Shown piece by piece: positions 61,289 through 61,949 of a stretch of 61,949 nucleotides of DNA (position 1 is its first letter; every line of letters starts with the position of its first letter). This DNA is from Treponema sp. GTDB taxonomy: Bacteria > Spirochaetota > Spirochaetia > Treponematales > Breznakiellaceae. The translations under genes and the position numbers were made by a program. Below the pieces are notes generated by a model, which worked only from the letters and a program-made list of their open reading frames with translations, searched no databases and was not told where the DNA came from. The DNA is taken from positions 1-61,949 of the forward strand of contig JAISAE010000024.1 of assembly GCA_031266875.1 (NCBI GenBank). The letters are read 5' to 3'.

Positions 61289-61707
61289 TATTTGATGAAA
61301 CTTTTAGTTTCTCTGAAATACGTGTAAAATTGCCGGATTATACAACTGATAAAAGGAGATAGTACTTAGTACCTTTGCTTCGTCTATAAAGGCCGTTTTA
61401 TCTTTTATTTTGAGGCTACTAGGGAACTTCATGCCTGGATGTATGACGAACTGCGGTCAATAATTGGCACATGAAAAATCACCCGGCCTTTTGAAGGGCC
61501 GGATTCGGCAGGCCGGGATAGTGCTATATCCACAGATACGCACCAGCCCAACCACACTATTATTCTACTACGAATTATCGGTATAGTCAATTGTAATTGT
61601 ATTTTCGTAAATCACCGGCTATGCCATGTCCTGCGTGATTCGAATAACGAAAAAATAGTAAGGTACTCCCGAGGAAGCCCCCGAATAAGGCAGCCAAAAG
61701 AGTACCT
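61289..61707. other. IS-debris region, no intact gene
   Basis: A plus-strand frame without start (FVYKGRFIFYFEATREL then HAWMYDELRSIIGT, TGA near 61473) looks like a gene remnant but is not recognised. At 61482-61517 CCCGGCC can pair with either of two downstream GGCCGG arms, a terminator-like or IS-end structure. The stretch 61655-61700 has the hairpin-rich look of an IS200-type left end. Confidence 0.4.
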
Positions 61708-61854
61708 ATGAAAGACAGGCGAAGTTTAGCACATACGAAGTGGGAATGTAAATACCATATCGTAATCGTACCGAAATACCGGATGAAAATCTTGTATGGG
61801 AATGTGAGGAAGCGGATAGGACAAATCCTAAGAGCCTGTTTAATATCTTTTTAG
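61708..61854 (+). pseudogene. tnpA: IS200/IS605-type transposase TnpA, N-terminal fragment
   Basis: Opens MKDRRSLAHTKWECKYHIV then PKYRMKILYGNVRKRIGQIL, the characteristic start of Y1-type (HUH) transposases of the IS200 group. Homology stops at about 61832 and the frame ends 7 codons later. The HUH and catalytic Tyr parts are missing. The break coincides with the end of another IS. Confidence 0.8.
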
Positions 61855-61949
61855 CAACAGCGATATAAATGCAAGAACCGTCATTTGTAGGGTGTTGTGA
61901 ATCTTGCGTTCGCAGTTTTTCCAAAGACGGCGGAATTTTTCCAACCACC
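61840..61949 (-). mobile_element. IS5-like DDE transposase, C-terminal end (partial)
   Basis: On the minus strand, a frame entering from beyond the window reads LEKFRRLWKNCERKIHNTLQ then MTVLAFISLLLKRY and stops at 61840. FRRLWKNCERK...LAFISLLLKR is the usual C terminus of IS5-group transposases. GAGCCTGTTTAA at 61832 is a plausible terminal inverted repeat. The element appears to have inserted in the IS200-type gene. Confidence 0.65.

Noticed and set aside
1-61949. tRNA, rRNA or known riboswitch genes
   Set aside because: I looked for GTTCRANNC arms with matching acceptor stems and for common riboswitch cores and found none I could support.

Overview
The window looks like a chromosomal piece of a Treponema-type spirochaete, probably from the termite-gut group. 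The evidence is a mid-GC genome, an FtsZ gene with a recombinase remnant behind it, BMP-type and sugar ABC systems with treponeme-style leaders, a Y1-type IS remnant, and a broken GH26 mannanase that suits a plant-polysaccharide gut. This assignment is inference; there is no rRNA or other decisive marker in the window.

Layout. 1-4.5 kb: a two-gene McrBC-like (DUF2357 nuclease plus AAA+ ATPase) restriction module. 4.6-5.1 kb: ArsR remnant and a 23-bp palindromic tandem array. 5.1-16.4 kb: mostly housekeeping and metabolic genes (orphan ABC ATPase, solute-binding protein, FGGY kinase, MATE pump, YugP and M16 proteases, Gfo/Idh oxidoreductase, methyltransferase). 16.4-17.4 kb: a 21-bp array and decayed sequence. 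17.4-30.7 kb: RNA methyltransferase, a small heat-shock gene behind a textbook sigma-54 promoter, TPR protein, an internally deleted XerC-like gene, ftsZ, a DinG-like helicase, UDG, ruvA, PHP hydrolase, PaaK and an HU-like/DUF4469 protein. 30.8-38.4 kb: array, heterodimeric ABC exporter, a 147-bp duplication, folate cyclo-ligase, pyrD next to a lone type I-C-like CRISPR repeat, another array, nitroreductase, VanZ and a 56-aa ferredoxin. 38.5-47.5 kb: RlpA/SPOR protein, BMP transporter parts without permeases, a RidA pseudogene, a long 23-bp array and an AddB-like nuclease. 47.5-52.7 kb is accessory: broken GH26 mannanase, repeats, an AT-rich PIN + SEC-C gene pair, an XRE-regulated pair of small unknown genes with a palindromic operator, and a class M-type sirtuin. 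52.7-61.3 kb: a complete fructan/sucrose locus (fructokinase, GH32, two permeases, binding protein, second GH32-like enzyme) divergent from its LacI regulator, with three operators. 61.3-61.9 kb: IS debris.

The most unusual feature is genome-scale rather than a single gene. At least six intergenic arrays of short, strictly phased tandem repeats occur. Their sequences are unrelated, but their periods are always 21 bp (or 42) or 23 bp and most carry a palindromic core. One family, with core GTGTAGNCTACAC, occurs three times in both orientations with 23-bp phasing held over hundreds of bases. These arrays are not CRISPR and do not look coding. They may be binding platforms for a dimeric DNA-binding protein or a class of intergenic element that has not been described.
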